Source: JBFELO01 sp041552055 (GTDB taxonomy: Bacteria; Acidobacteriota; Thermoanaerobaculia; Thermoanaerobaculales; Sulfomarinibacteraceae). Taken from it: a DNA stretch of 24,049 nucleotides. The DNA is taken from contig JBFELO010000071.1 of the NCBI GenBank assembly GCA_041552055.1, forward strand, positions 1 to 24,049, read 5' to 3'. A model generated the notes under the pieces. The model worked only from the letters and a program-made list of their open reading frames with translations, made no database searches and had not been told where the DNA came from. Below, piece by piece: positions 22,311 to 24,049 of the stretch (position 1 is its first letter; the number at the start of each line of letters is the position of its first letter). The translations under genes were made by a program, and so were the position numbers.

Positions 22311-22320
22311 CCCCCCCCCC
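22311..22320. repeat. Homopolymer of ten C between xdhB and xdhC
   Basis: Ten consecutive C on the plus strand (G on the transcribed sense), about 73 bases upstream of the xdhC start. Such tracts are prone to slippage and to sequencing error. Confidence 0.6.
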
Positions 22321-22383
22321 TCAGTCGACAACCGCCGCCGGAGAGGGGAGGTGCTCCGGGGACGGGTCGCCGGTTCCCGATGC

Positions 22384-24049
22384 CTACAGCGCCGAGAGAA
22401 TCTTCTCGGAGGTGAGGGGTGCGGAGAACGGCAGCGGGAGGTTGCGTCGAAACGCCTGCATCGCGCTTCTGATCGCGAAGTAGGCACCGATGCCGTACAT
22501 CAACGGCGGCTCACCGATCGCCTTGGAGCGGAGCACCGCCCTCGGGTTGTCGGCATCGTCGAGGAACACGACCTCGATCTCCGGTGTCGCGAGCAGATCC
22601 GCGACCTTGTACGTGGACAGGGTGTTGCTGATGTTGTGACCGTCGTCGAACAGCAACTCCTCCATGGTCATCCAGCCGATGCCCTGGAGCAGTCCACCTT
22701 CGGCCTGACCGCGGTGGATGACCTCGTTGAGGTTGCGGCCGGCATCGTGCACCATGCGTACCCGATCGATCGTCGCGGTCCCGCGCAGGCAGTCCACCGT
22801 CGCCTCGACAACCGCCGTTCCGAAAACGTGATGGGCGAACGGCTCGCCCTGCTCCAGCTCGCGGTCGTACCAGATTCCGGGTGTGGCGTAGTGGGCCTGG
22901 GCGGACAGGCTGATCCGCTGGCTGTAGGCGTGCCACACCAGCTGGTCCCAGCCGAGATCGGTGGCGCGGTCGTCCAGCAGGATCGCGTCGTCGCGAATCG
23001 TGACGCGATCTGCCGAGGTGTCGAGTCGTTGGGCCGCGACCGCGGAAAGCCGATCGAGGATCATGCCGGACGCGATCTCGACCGCCCTGCCGTTCATGTC
23101 GGCGCCGCTCGACGCCGCGGTGGGCGACGTGTTGGCGATCCGGTTGGTGTTGGTGGTCTCGATCCGGATCCGTGGGCTCGAGACTCCCAGGGTGTGGGCG
23201 GCGATGCCGGCGATCTTGGTGTTGACACCCTGTCCCATCTCGACGGCACCGGTGCTCACGCTGACGCTGCCGTCGGTGTAGACGTGGGCCAGGGCGGCCG
23301 CCTGGTTGAGGAAGGTGCTGGTGAACGAGATTCCGAAGCACACGGGCATTGTGGCGACGCCGCGCTTGACGAGGCGATGGTCGCGGTTGAACGACCGGAT
23401 CTGCCGCTTCAGGTCCGGCAGACGGCAGCGCTGCTCAGCCTCGGAATACGACCGGCGGGCCTGGCTGCCGGCGACACGCATGCCGTAGGGGAGGACATCC
23501 CCTTCGGACAACAGATTGGCGCGCTGGATCTCGCCCGCGTCGACACCGAGCGCGTCGGCCGCCCGCGCGATCGCCGACTCGATCACGAACATCGCCTGGG
23601 GCGCCCCGAACCCTCGCATCGCGGTGAACGGCGGCAGGTTGGTGCGGCAGGAATGACCGGTGACCCGAACGTTCGGGATGAAGTAGCTGCCGGTCGCGTG
23701 GAACAGGCTGCGTTCGAGGATCGCTGGCGACAGGTCGGCGGCGGCGCCGGCATTCTGGTAGAAGATCGCCTCGTAGGAGAGAATCTTGCCGTTTCTTGCC
23801 AGCCCGAGATTGAAGTCCGACGAGTACGGATGCCGCTTCCCAGTCATGAGGTTGTCCTCGTGCCGCGACAGCACGAGCTTCACCGGGCGCCCGAGCTTGG
23901 CGACGCCGAGTGCGGCGATCACCGCCCACGGGGTGGCCTGGTCCTCCTTGCCTCCGAAGGCTCCGCCCAGGCGCGTGACCTCGACCTCGAACGCGTTCAT
24001 TGGCATGTCGAGCACCCGTGCCGCGATCCGCTGGATCGCGGTCGGCGAC
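22384..24049 (-). CDS. xdhB: Xanthine dehydrogenase molybdenum-binding subunit, 5' end cut off
   Basis: The frame is open from the right edge to a TAG at 22384-22386 and gives 555 residues of the C-terminal part. XdhB-type subunits are about 780 residues, so roughly 230 lie outside the window. It binds the molybdenum cofactor and oxidises hypoxanthine and xanthine. Counting from the GTG at 24015, visible motifs are GGAFGGKED (substrate-binding Glu24), TGKRHPYS (58-65), RTNLPPFTAMRGFGAPQ (Arg134), EMGQGVNTKIAGI, and TTNTNRIANTSPTAASSGAD, the signature of xanthine dehydrogenases proper, plus the catalytic Glu502 in KAIGEPPLMYGIGA. It is closer to classical XDH than the fused hydroxylase encoded downstream. 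The FAD and 2Fe-2S subunit (XdhA) is probably encoded upstream, beyond the edge. Confidence 0.94.
   Translation of the reverse strand, partial: SPTAIQRIAARVLDMPMNAFEVEVTRLGGAFGGKEDQATPWAVIAALGVAKLGRPVKLVLSRHEDNLMTGKRHPYSSDFNLGLARNGKILSYEAIFYQNAGAAADLSPAILERSLFHATGSYFIPNVRVTGHSCRTNLPPFTAMRGFGAPQAMFVIESAIARAADALGVDAGEIQRANLLSEGDVLPYGMRVAGSQARRSYSEAEQRCRLPDLKRQIRSFNRDHRLVKRGVATMPVCFGISFTSTFLNQAAALAHVYTDGSVSVSTGAVEMGQGVNTKIAGIAAHTLGVSSPRIRIETTNTNRIANTSPTAASSGADMNGRAVEIASGMILDRLSAVAAQRLDTSADRVTIRDDAILLDDRATDLGWDQLVWHAYSQRISLSAQAHYATPGIWYDRELEQGEPFAHHVFGTAVVEATVDCLRGTATIDRVRMVHDAGRNLNEVIHRGQAEGGLLQGIGWMTMEELLFDDGHNISNTLSTYKVADLLATPEIEVVFLDDADNPRAVLRSKAIGEPPLMYGIGAYFAIRSAMQAFRRNLPLPFSAPLTSEKILSAL

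Overview
This window is GC-rich chromosomal DNA from a free-living bacterium. It carries a complete 2-oxoglutarate dehydrogenase operon and most of a molybdenum-hydroxylase/purine catabolism cluster. No rRNA, tRNA, phage gene, transposase or CRISPR array was found. The gene content (DUF1684 lipoprotein, DUF4097 protein, YgfK/SsnA cluster) and the repeat-filled intergenic DNA would fit Acidobacteriota or a neighbouring phylum, but that placement is an inference with no marker gene behind it.

Layout. Positions 9-1386 (minus) hold two lipoprotein genes: a short helical hendecad-repeat lipoprotein and a DUF1684 lipoprotein. Positions 1836-7365 (minus) hold sucA-sucB-lpdA, encoding E1, E2 and E3 of the 2-oxoglutarate dehydrogenase complex in transcription order with short gaps. 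At 7658-8920 (plus) is an isolated GT-A-fold glycosyltransferase. From 9268 to the right edge, nearly everything is on the minus strand and relates to purine or N-heterocycle use. In transcription order these are the 3' part of a xanthine dehydrogenase molybdenum subunit (xdhB), xdhC, a DUF4097 beta-repeat protein, a fused 2Fe-2S/molybdenum hydroxylase, ygfK, an allantoinase/hydantoinase-like amidohydrolase, and ssnA. A sirtuin gene (plus strand, 15574-16317) sits inside this cluster, divergent from ygfK and convergent with the fused hydroxylase.

Functional reading. The fused hydroxylase and XdhB would hydroxylate purines such as hypoxanthine or xanthine, and XdhC would help mature their molybdenum cofactor. 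YgfK is an iron-sulfur flavoprotein resembling dihydropyrimidine dehydrogenase and glutamate synthase. With the two metal-dependent hydrolases it forms the set known from the Escherichia coli ygfK-ssnA-hyuA-xdhD region. The amidohydrolase and ssnA genes overlap as ATGA, so they are probably translated together. The cluster's FAD subunit is not in the window and may lie beyond the right edge.

Intergenic DNA. The five gaps longer than 300 bases are filled with structured repeats. (i) A dispersed element of about 200 bases occurs in three copies (9023-9187, 16460-16640, 19561-19757). Its main stem differs in sequence between copies but keeps its pairing. (ii) Hexameric GAYGAN tracts occur five times, three of them within about 25 bases downstream of a minus-strand stop codon. 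(iii) Many different 7-base tandem repeats are present. (iv) A nested inverted-repeat region spans about 20800-21270. These repeats are the least explained part of the window.
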